In this document: positions 11,444-23,577 of the stretch, in pieces
How the letters are laid out: each line of letters begins with the position of its first letter
Position numbering within the stretch: position 1 is the stretch's first letter
NCBI GenBank assembly: GCA_002224055.1
Contig: AZLU01000238.1
Coordinates: 1 to 61,695 of the forward strand
DNA from: Pezizomycotina sp. ARF18
Taxonomy: Eukaryota > Ascomycota
DNA: 61,695 nucleotides
Direction: 5' to 3'
Position numbers and translations under genes: made by a program
The notes under the pieces: generated by a model
Told to the model about the DNA's origin: nothing
Database searches by the model: none
The model's input: only the letters and a program-made list of their open reading frames with translations

Positions 11444-12781
11444 TCACCGCGGCCGACGACGCTCAGCGCCTTGCGCCTCGGCATCCTGGGTCGACACCCG
11501 CTTCAGCGGCGTGATCTCCACGACAGCCTCGCTCAGCGAGCCGCTGTTCCCCACAAACGGCCTCAAAAACCCGACACTTCTCCACCCAATCCTCCGATCG
11601 AACCGGAACAATGCCTTCAGCGCCGGCACGCTGCCGCAAAATACCGCAATATCAACCTCCACTGCCATCAACAGTCCCACGGCCACAATCGCGTTCATTG
11701 TATCGTTATTATTTATCATCTTCAATGCCCAAATCGACCTCGCTACGCCGGCGATCGGTGCCACCGATCCTAAAGCGAACAAGAATAAGACCTTAAAACT
11801 ATCCCAGTTATTCATCCCTCCCTGCTTCAACTCCAGTACGATCGGCACGAATAGACACAGCACCGTGAAATCCGACGCGACTAGAAAGACGTTGTTAAAC
11901 GAGTTCAGCGCCTCGCTAGCCTGCCATGTCATGATTGGATCGCACGTCAGCGGCTGGAACCAGGGATGTTCTGTGAGCGAGCCGTGCAGGCGATGTGCAG
12001 CGAGTACGCGACCACCGTCCGATCGTACCCACCATGATCGCGAGGAACACCAACGTAATGACCCGCTGGTATACGCGGTGTGAATATAATGTCCGTAAAA
12101 CGCGAGGAACGAAAGCCGAATGAAGAAGAGAGCGAGGATAAACATTATCTCATCACCGTTGGATATCGGTAGGAAGCGAACATCTCGTGCGACGTGAGAT
12201 CCCATATGTGGAAGCCGTAACTGCGACTGCGATCGCTGATGCGAAATGAACAAGTTAGAAACCGTTAAAAGAATATCGGTATAAAGAACGAACTGGAAAA
12301 CGTGAACCTTACACATGTAATACAATCCATACTGCCCGAAGAAAAACAACAGCGCGATCATAAGAAACCAATCATCCATCCTGAGCTTCCGCCCAGTACC
12401 ACATTCGAGAATAAAGCCGTAAACCTACGACGATGATCGGAAAAACGAAGAGGAATATTTCGAGACCCGATCCGTAGTGCTTGATGCCATGTTCGAGCTC
12501 GTTTACGATCGCGCTGTGCGCTGTTTCTGCTGTCGCATTTTCGCCGAATGCAACCTTAAAGTAATACGAGGCATTGAATCCGTATTGGGCGAAAGCTGGC
12601 GGGTTATAGGGTTAGATTCGTTTATCGCCTTCGCGAAGGCATCAGTGGTCGTCCAGTTTACGAACGGGAGACGGGATCTGAAGAAGTCTTCGTTGTGACC
12701 AAGTACCCAGCATAGCGTCGAGAGCCCATCGACGTTGACGGTGGCAGGGTGGAAAGAATTGGACAAGGAAGAGTTCGACAT
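11444..12781 (-). pseudogene. Fungal rhodopsin-domain (SAT4-like) integral membrane protein, multiple frameshifts
   Basis: It reads as the fungal rhodopsin-domain family, seven-helix plasma-membrane proteins of mostly unknown function. Proposed start MSNSSLSNSF at 12781. In order come HGIKHYGSGLEIFLFVF, VVGLRLYSRMWYW, then KLRMDDWFL (the conserved DDW after helix 2). A probable intron opens GTAAGG near 12310. Then follow FIRLSFLAFYGHYIH, AYSLHIACT, WFQPLTCDPIM and the C-terminal E-V-D-IAVFCGSVPALKALF, the family's closing helix and loop. At least four frame changes (near 12520, 12385, 12205 and 12030) are needed. A 311-codon frame covers the 3' two thirds. The similarity is strong enough that decay is recent or the breaks are sequencing errors. 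Confidence 0.75.
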
Positions 12782-14290
12782 CGGAATTGATAGTCGAGGT
12801 CGAAGAGGGTTCGGTAAACGTAGCGGGTATTTCGAGAACAATAAAAAGAACGAGAGAGCCTCCTTAATTGAAGCCCTCTCCTGCAGCCTATATATATCGT
12901 CTCATGAGGATGTTCAATAAGGCATTCCACTGTCAATCTAGACTTTTTTTTTTGGTTTTATTGGTTTATCCTTAAACCAACAACATCTCAGGGATGACAG
13001 TTGTCGTTTCGTTGGAAAACTGGGACGATCGAGAGTATTTATTTGCAACAAAAAGAACACCAATTTCCCCCCACTACTGAACTCAGAGATTTACTCCTAT
13101 TATTAGGCACCTGGACACTGTCTCTAAAAACCGTAGGTAATAACCGAATTTGCGCTTCGATTCGAAGTCCCGCGTGCCTCAATTCGCGAAGTTCCTCCGC
13201 CGGTCCCGGAGAGTGAGTGATCCTCGCCATGCTTACATCGTTTCAGGATATGCGTATGAGCCCCACCTTGATACGAACTTTCACGATATGGAGGGACTTT
13301 TTGTATTTGCTTCAATTTTTGTACATTTTTTACTGTTTTTGCGTACCTGGGACACGGTAACATTGCCGAATACAGCCCCACGATCATCCCTGCTGCGGTC
13401 GAAAGGGCTTTTTAGCCAGGATATATATCGCCGAACTTGGATTTATATCCCGTATCAAATCTTACTAGAATCGTTTAGAAAGGAAGTTATAATTCTCGAT
13501 ACTATAGATGCTCAATCTTACTGAACAGTCGGACATCGTCTGATAGTGGGGCCAAAGTAGTATATAACTGCCGTCTTCAACAGATTCCGTTAGGATAAGC
13601 CTCAAGGCTACCACAGCGAGCGTTGTGAGCTGTAACGCCGTCATAAGGAACAGATTCTCACGATCTAACGTGAGAGAATTGTTTGATCCGCCAGTTTTGA
13701 CTTGTGTTGCCTAAGATGACGGTAGATAAGACGTTACTAATCGCTCAACTCGAAGGAGACATCATATTATTTGGTATCCTCTGTTACTGTAGGGAGGCGA
13801 TAGAAGCGCTTCGGTACCAGTATGAATTGGAGATGAACCACTTTAGCGGCCTTGCCATGAGCTGCAAACTATCTCAGATATATTTTGGCATACTTAGGAG
13901 CGAAGGTTTTAGATCCATTATCGGTTAAACTTCTGCCGACGACGAAAAAGCGAGACGATTACAGGACTGCCATGCCATTTGTCATGGATCGCAAATTTGC
14001 TGTTAGACAGACTCGAAAATTCTTGGTTTCTATTTAAAATTACGACGTTTGAAACGAAAAAAGGACTGGTGTGATTTGTTCGAGATTCATAAGAACGCAT
14101 ATCGGTGGTACCAGTTCCACGTGGGACAGGCAACGATACTACGTCAACGTTTAAAAACATTTATATTTGGACACCCCAGTCAGTGAAAGGCAATGCCGTG
14201 GCGGTAGTTGGGGAACAGATACAGATTATACATTAAATTAAACGGAAAAACAGTCGGGTTGTATACGCATGCGATTATAAAGTACACGTC
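12782..14290. other. No supported gene
   Basis: A T10 run near 12945 and short open frames (13150-13524 and 13704-13928 on the plus strand) without motifs. The frame at 13704 has an ATG and alternating hydrophobic and charged residues but could not be assigned. Confidence 0.4.
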
Positions 14291-15397
14291 TCATTCCATC
14301 TCATAAACAACCGCGAAACAGCCACACTCGTCCGTCTCCGAACCTGCTCTGTGGGCCCCTCGTTCCTCGAAGTGTAACTCGACGCACCGTCCTCGGGGTT
14401 ACCGTCCCCGAGCCCGTCACGCTCACGGGACTCGGCGCCGTAACAAAATAGGCTCCTTTCCCATTCTGATACTGCAACTGCGACCCACCTCTCGGCGGAT
14501 CCCCGGGATCATCTATCGGCTGCCACGGCGTAACATCTAGCTCTACAAGAGTAGGGCTTGGCATTCTCTGACCCCGTATGCTGCTTGGGTACAGCGAGCT
14601 GGAGTCATACCCATCTATCGGCTCTGGCGAGATCTGGTAAGCGTGTAACGGCGGCAGAGGTGATACGGGTCGTGATATTACGGCACCCCGTCTAATTCTA
14701 CAGTACTGGCGTTGTCCTGCCCATCGGCGTACCTAATTGACTCATCATACCGCTAGTCGCAGCACGACTCCTGCGATGTCCTCCAAACGTCGAGGTTGTA
14801 TAGCACAGCTTGCGCTCCTGCCCCTGATGCCACCGTAGCGGAGTTTCCAGTAGAGGATGTAAACGAATGCGAATCCCAAGATGAGGAACAACAAGACAGC
14901 CGAAGGAAATACCGATTACTAAGGACATGAAGTCCTTGTGCGCTTTTGTCATCTCTGAGGCGCTTGCTTGCAACTTGTAAACGTAGAAACCGTAGTAAAG
15001 GCTGTATCGCTGCCCGACACCGGCACTTTTCGGCATTTCGCCGCTGTCCAGTTATATATGTGCATCCCACTACCGCCGAATCCATCGTTGCCTCGCCCGT
15101 GGTCAAAAAATTACACGTTCCATCCGCTCTGCAAATACCACTCGTATTCCCGCCTACAGGAATCGGACAACATATCGAAGCTCCTATCGAAGACGTACAG
15201 GGTGCGTATCCGGATAGCACTGCGCCGTTAGGCGCGAAGCATAGCGTGGCGCCAAACTGGTCGCCGAGAGCAAGGCTGCTATGTTGAAGAGGTTGGACGT
15301 GAAGGGCGTACTGAGCTTCTCGGCATCTTACATCGAGATCCGAGGCAACTTCGATTGAAGTCGTGGTTAATAATTTATAGTCTATCCTGGGGATCAT
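14291..15397 (-). pseudogene. Cys-rich single-pass cell-surface protein, multiple frameshifts
   Basis: The ectodomain carries Cys motifs common in fungal surface proteins: CFAPNGAVLSGYAPC, SICCPI, SGICRADGTC and, in another frame, FTTVSTFTSCKQ. One membrane helix follows when two frames are joined (SLVIGISFGCLVV then LLFLILGFAFVYILYW). After it come a basic stop-transfer stretch (KLRYGG) and a cytosolic tail rich in Pro/Ser/Thr (VELDVTPWQPIDDPGDPPRG) ending CFAVVYEME with TGA at 14291. At least four frame changes are needed. The best-supported first Met is at 15397, but no signal peptide is visible there, so the true start may be lost. Ligand and function are unknown. Confidence 0.6.
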
Positions 15398-17158
15398 AAT
15401 ATATTTGGTATAGTATGGAAAGGCTGCTAGAGAAATAAGTTAAAGGATGGGAAAAATTTATATCAACATGGAGAATTTTAATATTCTTTTGGGTATGGGG
15501 GACCCTTCGTATTCTAGAGCCTTTAAAGGAGACGACGTGAAATATCTTTCCTTGCGATCTGTTCCTCCATATATGGACATTTCCGAGCTGGGGCATGACT
15601 TTAGCGAAGTCACGGTGATGAAGATATCCTTCGCAACCACTGGATGGTATTAGTAGTGCTGATCCTTACAGAAACGCCCCGAGGAGACATTGCCTACGAA
15701 TACCCCAAGCAATATATGAAGTATCCTATATCCAGCCCATCACGTCTTGCACTGCCACTTGCGAGCTAATTTCCAATCCTAATATATTATGAAACTCGGG
15801 ACTGTTGGGGCACGTTCTTGCTGATATATCTTGACGTTTGTAACCATTTGGGCTTTGGAGTTTATAATAGTGACCAACGGCAATCATCACGTGGGTAAAT
15901 TAAAAAATCACGATGTTTTTTGCTTGCAATCTGTCGAGATTGATGCTTGGTCTCTGGCTCGTATCACGGATAATGTATTACGCCACTCCCGAGTTTTTAA
16001 TGCTTTGCTCGAAGCACCTTCTCAAATCAAATCATGTTCCACAGCAAATGATTACGAATTGAAGGTGGAGATTCACCGCTTGAACCTTTGCTAGGAATAT
16101 ACTTTATCATATTAATCTCTCATTTCCTCGCCCGGTATTGCAGGCTGTCATTCAAGTTAAGGAGTAGCACTGCGCAACTCGAGCTCGCTAACGTGTTTGA
16201 AACTTGAGAAAGTTGCGAGCAAAAAAACCGTTGTTTCAATTGATTGAAGATCTCCTCCGAGAACGGTAGACTATGTGATTTGCTGCCTGCTTGTAAGACT
16301 CTGAGTTGAGCATAGGTACTGACTGATCAACTATGGTTGCTTCCCACCGGTTTTGACATCTGTCAGTATCAAAAACTTCGACTCTTCCTATTTCGATGAC
16401 TTATTCGGGTTCTATTGTCCGTGTAATACCCTATTTTGCAATCCTTCTCGATGCAAGTATTCATGGACTTTTCATTTGCCCCAGAACGTACTAGGATCCT
16501 TGTCGTTGGAGGTGACGAGGAAACGGAATCGTAAAATCCGGAAATAGTAATGATAGAGATCATTCTGGTTGCAGTATCAGATACGACATAAAGCAAGGTC
16601 CTATCCAACTTGTTAAACAGAAGTTCCCGAATATATAAGCCTCAGAAGGCCCTTGCATCAACGGAGAACCCATCGGTGCACAGTTCCCAGCTGCCAGTGA
16701 GTCTCGGAGCAACCTGGCGAAAACACTTCCGCCCTATCACTAGTTATGAGGAATGATAAGGGTACCGGCGTAGACGGCAGATCTCGAAACGGGTAACCCC
16801 CCGGTATAGATCCTTCAGGGCTGAGACTAATATTTACGTTTATGCTAGGAGATTAGAGACGCAAAAGACTTTGGCTTGCAGATTTTTAGAGTCCTCCGGG
16901 TTTTGGAAAACGCAGTACATTTTTACCCCTTGGAGCTCTGGATACCCCAGTATTATTCTTCAAGAAGGATTGCAGGCCTAGCTGAAATTCGTTGCAATCA
17001 TGGATTCCTTACGATAGAGTTTTTATTACATTTTATATCTTTCGACTCATGAAGAAGGTTATTCGAATGCTGTGGCGTACGACTTGTTGGCTATGAGAAA
17101 ACGAAAAACTAAAACAAAAAGGATGCTAGCTAACAGGAGGTTAAAAATGGGATCAGAG
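15398..17158. other. No supported gene
   Basis: Open frames at 15447-15653, 15831-16094 and 16353-16547 show no recognisable motif or paralogue. The sequence is of average composition. Confidence 0.4.
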
Positions 17159-18638
17159 TCAAGCTCTCCCTTCCGCCTCCCGCCCTTCTCTTCTCAACAA
17201 GGTTGCACGTAACGACTCGAGAGCTAGCGCCTCTGAGATGAGTCGAGCGCAACGCTTACAACCCTCAGGACAAAGCGTCCACACGCTGTCTTTCGGATAG
17301 ATAACTTGCTTTTCTTTCATACGCTGCGCGAAACCCGGGAATCCCTCCCGGTCCTCCTTATAGGGCGAGCAAAGCGTTATCAGGTCGCTAACTCCCATAT
17401 TGTGATTGTAATGAAGTGAACTAAGGGTGATCTTTTTAAGCTGGAGTAGCTGCTCAATTACGTCGAGTACTTGAACCCACCCGTACGCTTCGACAGGGTT
17501 ATACATCGACCAAGAGCGATCTCGCATTGAACACTGCTCCAGGCCCAACTGCTGGAGCTGATGCATCCCCGACAGCGCTCGCATCTCATAAGTGAAAAAG
17601 CAGTGTAGGCGGGCAAAGCTTAGTGATGTTAAAGCCGCCAGCGATGCGTCGAATCCCTCGAGTAGGTACGCCCGGAGCCCGTAATCATAGTAGCCGACAT
17701 AAGCTCGGAGCTTACGCATGCCCGGAAAGATCTCTGTGAGGCCTGTAAAGATATTTCCGCGCCGTCTTCATCACCCCATTGCGAGTAAAGCCCCAGCTCA
17801 ACATCTTCAATCTGAGCTAGGTTTAGCCTGAGAGTCGATTTCTGCTCTTCATTTAAACAATCGCCTACACGCTTCCACATCGTCTTTTCCCAAGAGTCGA
17901 GAACACGGGCATGGTTCGTCACGAGGCATAGACGGCGGATTGCGTGGGAGTGCATGGCCTGCGATGAGAAGAGAGATAAAGCCGTAAGAGAAGCTTCCTC
18001 TATGAGCACATCTTCTATATCATTATTCTCGTAATCGCTGAAATCGTATCTCAGCTTTAAATATCGGCACTGATGAAGACATGACTTAACCAGAGGCTCC
18101 ATAGCCGTAGACATAGTGTCAAACATCATCTGCCACGTCTCTGTTTAACATCAGATGGAGACAGAAAGGACTTAGGCGTTAATGTAAGATCCTTACTTTT
18201 TTTTTTTTTTTTTTTTTTCGATAAAGAGTATCGGGGACCTCACCAAAACTCGGATTCCAATACTCCTCGCAATTCTGATCCCCAAACCCCAAGTTTCGAT
18301 ACTGGGTACATAGCCGTGCCACAGCGTCATACTCTTGACATGGCGGCTAATGTGGCTTTGCGAAAACCTTTGAGCTGCTTGGACAAGAGCATTAGGAAAA
18401 CACCCAATAGAAGGGTGGTTAAACAACCGCCGGCGGCTGTCCTCGTAGAATAATGTGTTGGTTAAAGACAATGCCTTGACAGTGCGCAAGTCCGTGTCGT
18501 CGAGAATCTATATTAACAATGACAGTTCAGCTTAGTCTTCGAAATATATGGATAAACTCTTTTCGAAAGCAGCTATCCTACCTGGAGAAGGATTTCGTTT
18601 GGCAGCCTCTGCCCAGTAGCTTGCAGATCTGCCTCCAT
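17159..18638 (-). pseudogene. F-box/LRR-like protein, copy 1
   Basis: Exon 1 (18638-18582, 19 codons) ends ATGQRLPNEILLQ, the start of an F-box, and is followed by a 74-bp GT-AG intron (18508-18581, phase 0). Exon 2 continues ILDDTDLRTVKALSLTN, completing the F-box. A second intron holding a T22/A22 tract (18197-18218) separates it from the LRR-like body. Landmarks there are LRLNLAQIEDVELGLYSQW, then after one frame change LTSLSFARLHCFF, VQVLDVIEQLLQLKKITL and MKEKQVIYPKDSVW before the stop at 17159. F-box proteins recruit substrates to SCF ubiquitin ligases, but the substrate here is unknown. The frame change near 17700 makes it broken as given. It is closest to copy 3 at 35168. Confidence 0.75.
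18197..18218. repeat. Poly-T tract (T22) in an F-box gene intron
   Basis: A run of 22 T on the plus strand. The paralogue at 35168 has a C10-T13 run at the equivalent place (35577-35599). Confidence 0.95.
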
Positions 18639-19241
18639 TTCGTCGTGAGGATTTGTAATTTTTTTTTCTATTATTCCTTTATAATATTCAAAAGCTAGGA
18701 CAAATAATTTGTGTTCGTATATCGACGTATCCTTATTTGTACACATTATTAGGAGGCAGTTGTCGCGCATTATATAACGTTATTCAGCAGCCTGTTCTAC
18801 TTATGTACCGCGCGTATGAGGTAAGTTTCTGCAGGTTGAATTGTATCAAGATCATTCTTAAGGCTCTTGAGGAAATATCCATGCCATTCAAGTTTTCAGT
18901 GCATCGTCCATAAGAAAATGGATGTTCATAACAGTTCAGCTCATATTGTAATTATATGAAACCTTTACTATGACCCACCGCGATCGAGTCAAGACAAGAG
19001 GGATCCAGGATTTGATAACCCTCTCATTGAAGTAACGGAACAATAGAGATATGCAGAAGCAAAATATTATCTCTTCAGATGCGGCGAACAATGTTGATAA
19101 AAGGAAATTTTGACTTTAGCCCTGTATATTTTATACAGAAAAGATGAAGAAGGAAAATATTACACTCCAATTCTCAGTATAATAGCGTGATAATAATGAA
19201 TGGGATGCTATACGTGATATTCTTTCAAGGTGCTCGATTCA
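18639..19241. other. No gene; upstream of F-box copy 1 and 3' flank of rhodopsin-domain gene 2
   Basis: AT-rich, with no coding signal beyond an in-frame 5' extension of F-box exon 1 to 18770. Confidence 0.5.
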
Positions 19242-20883
19242 CTAAGAGGAAATCTGAAGGTCGAACGCGGAATCGCAAAAGAACGTTAAATCATGATTTC
19301 TCTGATTCCGCTTTCTCCAGTTCATCCAAGGCTTAACAAGTTTCGCACGCCGCTCGTCGCTCTCGCTCAGTGTGCGAACTCCAACCGTTTGTGTGGACTT
19401 CATAACGTCGCCCTCGGTTTTACTCATCTCCGTAGAAGCCACAGCAGCGCCGCGGGTTTTCCTAGACCTCCGTGTCCCCTTAAACAACCCCGCCGCATCA
19501 GACGACATCTTCGAAAGGTGCGGAACCCTCGTATCCGCGCGGTGGAAAAGCACCTTAATCGCCGGCGCACAGACCATAACAAACGACAATGCGATCTCGG
19601 AACTGGCGTACATCGCGTGTTTTCCGAATAGATACGGAAAATCTGGATCCTTAAGCCACTCCAGCAAACGTAGCAGCCGTAATATGCTAATGACGGATAT
19701 GAAACCGCCGAGTCCGAAGACGCCGGCTAGTAGATACTTATCTCTCTTCTTCAGTTGGAGCCTGAAGCCGATAGGGTTGGGTAGGAATAATATCAGGAAG
19801 TCCGCAACGATGTAGAGGACTGCTTGAGTGCCGAAGGCGTAAGTGAGGTTGAAGCATTTAGCGTTGGCGGGGTGGTTCCACCAGTCGATAGTGGGGAAGC
19901 ATTGTAGTACGAACATCAAGAGTCCCGCGACGGAGATGAGGATGACGTATAAGCGACCGCGCTGACGCAGAGCCGGTAGGGGAGGCTCGGGTACAGGCGG
20001 TAGTAGAATACGAGGAATGTGAGTTTGACGGTGCAGTGGCAGGCTGTGAAGATTATGCCGGTGAAGGTGTTATACTGGATATCAATATGGGCGAAAGAAT
20101 TAGTAACGCTGCTTCTTCTGATGTTGAGTATCCAGCCGTTGAATATTTGCGGAGGATTCACGATGCTTCCCTATCGAATGGCAAAAATGGAAGATGTCAT
20201 TGTGCTAAAAACACGGAGAAAAAGTTTACTAACGATTGCCCACCCTCGGAAGCCCCTTAGGTCTAATAGATAGATGTGCTGTCCTATATGTCCATATATA
20301 TTCTCTGGAATGAAAATTTGAAGAACCAAAGTTATTGAAATATCATTGAGTAATAATGATTCAGATAGGCATCATGGTATGAACTTACGAGCCCATGCAG
20401 ACCCTAGCAACCCCATAAACACGACCTATTTATATTTATAACTTGTTAGCCGCCAACTCATTCACTCCGTACTCTTCCTCGTCCTCTTTCCCTTTGCTTC
20501 TCTCCTACTCTTACCACCGAAACAAAACACATCCAATCCTCCGCCTTCAAGTGCTTCGGCGTAATTTTCACCCGCACGTAAAACCTCAGCCCGACGACGA
20601 CCAGCGCCAGCAAACACATGAAACTATTAAGCACAGCTATCGACTTCCATATCTCGTTCCTTGGTAAAAGCGGAAGTATCGCATTGATACGTTCTAGAGT
20701 TGACAGGTCGCCGACTGACGGCGGTAACCGTGGCTTCACGGTCTCGTTGAAGATCGAAGGGTGGGAGATTAAGTACTGGATAAGTTTGATGACGGGGAGG
20801 TCGCAGATTTCGGTGACAGTGAGTATCATCGTTCCGAGACCGACGGCTTCGTCGATTTGCGGCTTTGGGGGTAGCGAAGCCAT
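19242..20883 (-). pseudogene. Fungal rhodopsin-domain (SAT4-like) integral membrane protein, gene 2
   Basis: Start ATG at 20883 (MASLPPKPQ). Exon 1 encodes VLNSFMCLLALVVVGLRFYV and KAEDWMCF, the helix plus EDW landmark. A GTAAGAG donor follows at 20514, then a short exon (MGLLGSAWA) with a GTAAGT donor near 20388. The next coding run has IQYNTFTGIIFTACHCTVK and FLVFYYRLYP, then MFVLQCFPTIDWW, CFNLTYAFG, VADFLILFLPNPIGF and ISVISILRLLRLLEWL, typical of the family. One frame change near 19925 separates YRLCVSAVAY from VILISVAGLLMF. The Ser/Thr/Arg-rich tail (to the stop at 19242) is cytosolic by topology. It is a single break away from a readable gene, so it could be functional if that break is a sequencing error. 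Confidence 0.75.
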
Positions 20884-21409
20884 GGCGTCTTCACGGATTA
20901 GATTTTCTAAACCATAGCGACATTTAAAAACTACAAAGGAAAGGACTAAAATGGACGCGGGAGCGCAGTAGTCAGATATATATATTTACGACTTTAAATA
21001 TCGGAACGTTTTAACTCTGGTGTTTTTTCGCCTTCTCGTATTCGTTAAAGTATAATTATTTTGAAGATCGTTTAAATTCAATGATCTTTAGAGAGGCACT
21101 TAAGAAATATAGATCTAATCCGGCAAATTGTACGAGGGTGATGGCTTTCTAAGCTACTCAGCCAAGATCCGCGGATATCATATCAATGGCCCAGTGGGGG
21201 CCTCTGAGGCTTCCCTTCACGCCTTTTATAAGCCTCCCCGTCATCTTTGGATATAAGGTAGGTCGTGGGAAGTAGCTCCGGATTTTTTTTCTTTTAAAGC
21301 ACTATAATCATCGCGTGGAGAATTATGAAGTAGATGTATGGCGGACGTGATATTACGCCAGATCAGCTACGTTATGGCAGTGCCTATACTCGCCCGGTGG
21401 ACAAACCGT
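20884..21409. other. No gene seen
   Basis: Intergenic sequence between two minus-strand genes. A TATATATATTTA motif near 20980 is upstream of the rhodopsin-domain gene 2 start and could be promoter sequence. Confidence 0.4.
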
Positions 21410-22740
21410 CTACAGATCACCCCTCGGATAAACCAGCTTCCTCTCCCTCGTCCGCTCTATAGTCCGCTCTGTAAACCCTCGAAATATTCCCTCTAATCCT
21501 CGTCCGGCAAACACAGCGTGGTCGCTTCCGCTGTATGCCGTCTCAGTTATCTCAGGGTATTTTAAATAGTAATCGTAGTTCCATTTCCAGGTATTAGCTC
21601 GCGGCATCCGGGATGCCGGGTAGTGTAGCTTCTCTAGTGTGAGTTTTCGGGGCTGCGGTACCTCTTCGCACACTTGCAACACTCCGAGCCACGTGCGCTC
21701 GGGGTGCGGGAAGCAAGTCTCGAGTGTTAGGTTCTCAAGGTGCGGCATCCCCTTCAGGACGAAGCTGAGGTCACCGCAGGCGATGTGGAAGCCGGAAAGG
21801 TCGAAGGAAACTAAGTTCCTCACGGTTTCGGACGGCGTTACCTCAAGATCTTTGTCTTCCCCGACCGCTCGGAGTATCAGCTTGCGCGTGGCGGGAAACA
21901 CATCGGGGAGCCAGTCCAGCTGGATATAGTGATCGCGGTCCTTGAACGACTCGGGCTTCTCGTTGAAGACTAGCTCGAACTCTCTGATCTGGGTCACATT
22001 CAACTCGAGTTTTTCCGGTCTTGCTCTTCAGATACTTCCGGGCATACTTCTTCGTGGAATAAGACCAGATGCCGAGGGCCTTGATGTTGGTTGTGCTCAG
22101 GCAGAAGCGGCGGAGGAATGGGATACCATGCTCTACGACGATAGGATGGATAAGGCGATGAGGGTGAGCTCTACGTCGGGGACGCTGAACTCCTTGTACT
22201 TGGTGACTAGCTCCAAAAAGAGGCATTCATGGAGACGGGTTTCAATTAGAGGTCTCAGGGTTTCAGTCGTAGTTTGTTATCGTCGGCTTATCTGTTTTAC
22301 AATCGCCAGAAAAATGATACATGTATTAGTGCAATGCATCTCTTCTTTTGCCCCGCTTCCGTTTTTTCCACGTCGATTCCAGGTATTGGGGATGCTTACA
22401 CAAATCCTTCGAGAACACCTCCGGTGTCGGAATCCAACGGTCGCCCCAGTAATCGTAGCGGTGCCTCAAGGTCGTCCTCCTGACCCAGCATTTGATGTGA
22501 TCCTTCTGCGAAAGGAACTTGCTGGCTTCAACGACATTATTAGACGCTAATCGTGAATCAGCGTGCCGGAATAGACAACGGCGGGTATTATGGAAGAACA
22601 ACCGGCCGGTCAGAGATAACGCCTTGGCCGTTTCTACGTCGGTTTCGTCGGCGGGGGTCTAGTGAGCGGGGGCGACTTAGCTTATTACGGGAGGACATGT
22701 CTGAGATCTATGTAAGGATATATTCTTACCATCGCAAGGA
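21410..22740 (-). pseudogene. F-box/LRR-like protein, copy 2
   Basis: Exon 1 ends LLNEVLAM at 22740, followed by an 81-bp GT-AG intron (22659-22739) at the same phase-0 place as in copy 1. Exon 2 continues ADETDVETAKALSLTGRLFF, matching copy 1 and copy 4. The body runs RKYLKSKTGK, then after a frame change NVTQIREFELVFNEKPESF, LPDVFPATRKLILRAVGE and LVSFDLSGFHIACGDLSFV, ending TRERKLVYPRGDL at 21410. At least three frame changes (near 22770, 22200 and 22010) break it. A 197-codon frame covers the 3' LRR-like half. It is expected to act as an SCF substrate adaptor if ever intact. Confidence 0.7.
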
Positions 22741-22773
22741 CCTCATTTAGTAGTGAATGCGGGAAGTGGGCAT

Positions 22774-23577
22774 ATTTGGATCTGTCTTGGTGTTAATGTT
22801 CTACCGAGGAAAACTCCCCGTTTATATTTCTAAATAAAGCTCAAATGCTATAGACAAAGTCCTCGTTGTTGTATATCGCGGTACCCCGTTGCCTTATATT
22901 CTGTTATAGGTATGGTGGTGTAATGTCGTTTCTATGAGTTGAAACTGCGTACTACTTGAGTAACTCAAGCGCCGAGCTAATCCATCGTATCACACCACTA
23001 GATATTAGTAACGTTCACATTGTTACATGTATTTAGGTGTCACTATCACATTTGAGCAAATTTCCAAATTTTGATCTACAGGTTTAAAGCTATAAACTCA
23101 ACGAGTTGTGACACACAAATATATCAATATAGACCATGACGACATCTTCCATTGATATTCGTGAATGTAGCCACGACATTTCCTTGCTCAATCCTTGAAT
23201 ATGAAGGGCCTAGCAGCAATAAACACAATTCGCTTGCACTTTTCCCACTCAGAACTTGAGGATCACGAACTTTTCCTCGTGGTGTTGAGAAGGAGGAGGA
23301 AAAAGGGTTTCTGCGTGATTACGTAATCATCGAGCTTAATTTCGAGGGCCTTGGCATTTTATCGTGGGTGGTCAATTCCTTCGCCTATGAAAATTTTTCC
23401 CGCAGCAAAAAACTATCCGAACATCCCACTACAGAACCAACCAACCAACAAAAGCTTCCTGCTCACGAGGATCACCAACTACAAGTAACCTCAACCACCA
23501 CCGGGCAATTGGCCCATACCTCAACTTCACTTTCTAGCAACACGCCTTCCCCTCACTTCTGTCGCCACTCGCCCACC
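22774..23577. other. No gene; upstream of the intact exonuclease-fold gene
   Basis: No supported ORF. The reading frame of the downstream gene stays open back to 23368 but has no ATG before 23578. C/A-rich CAACCACC-type runs at 23430-23560 resemble a fungal 5' leader. Confidence 0.5.

Noticed and set aside
21942-22550. 202-codon plus-strand frame
   Set aside because: Antisense to F-box copy 2, whose family resemblance is clear on the minus strand.
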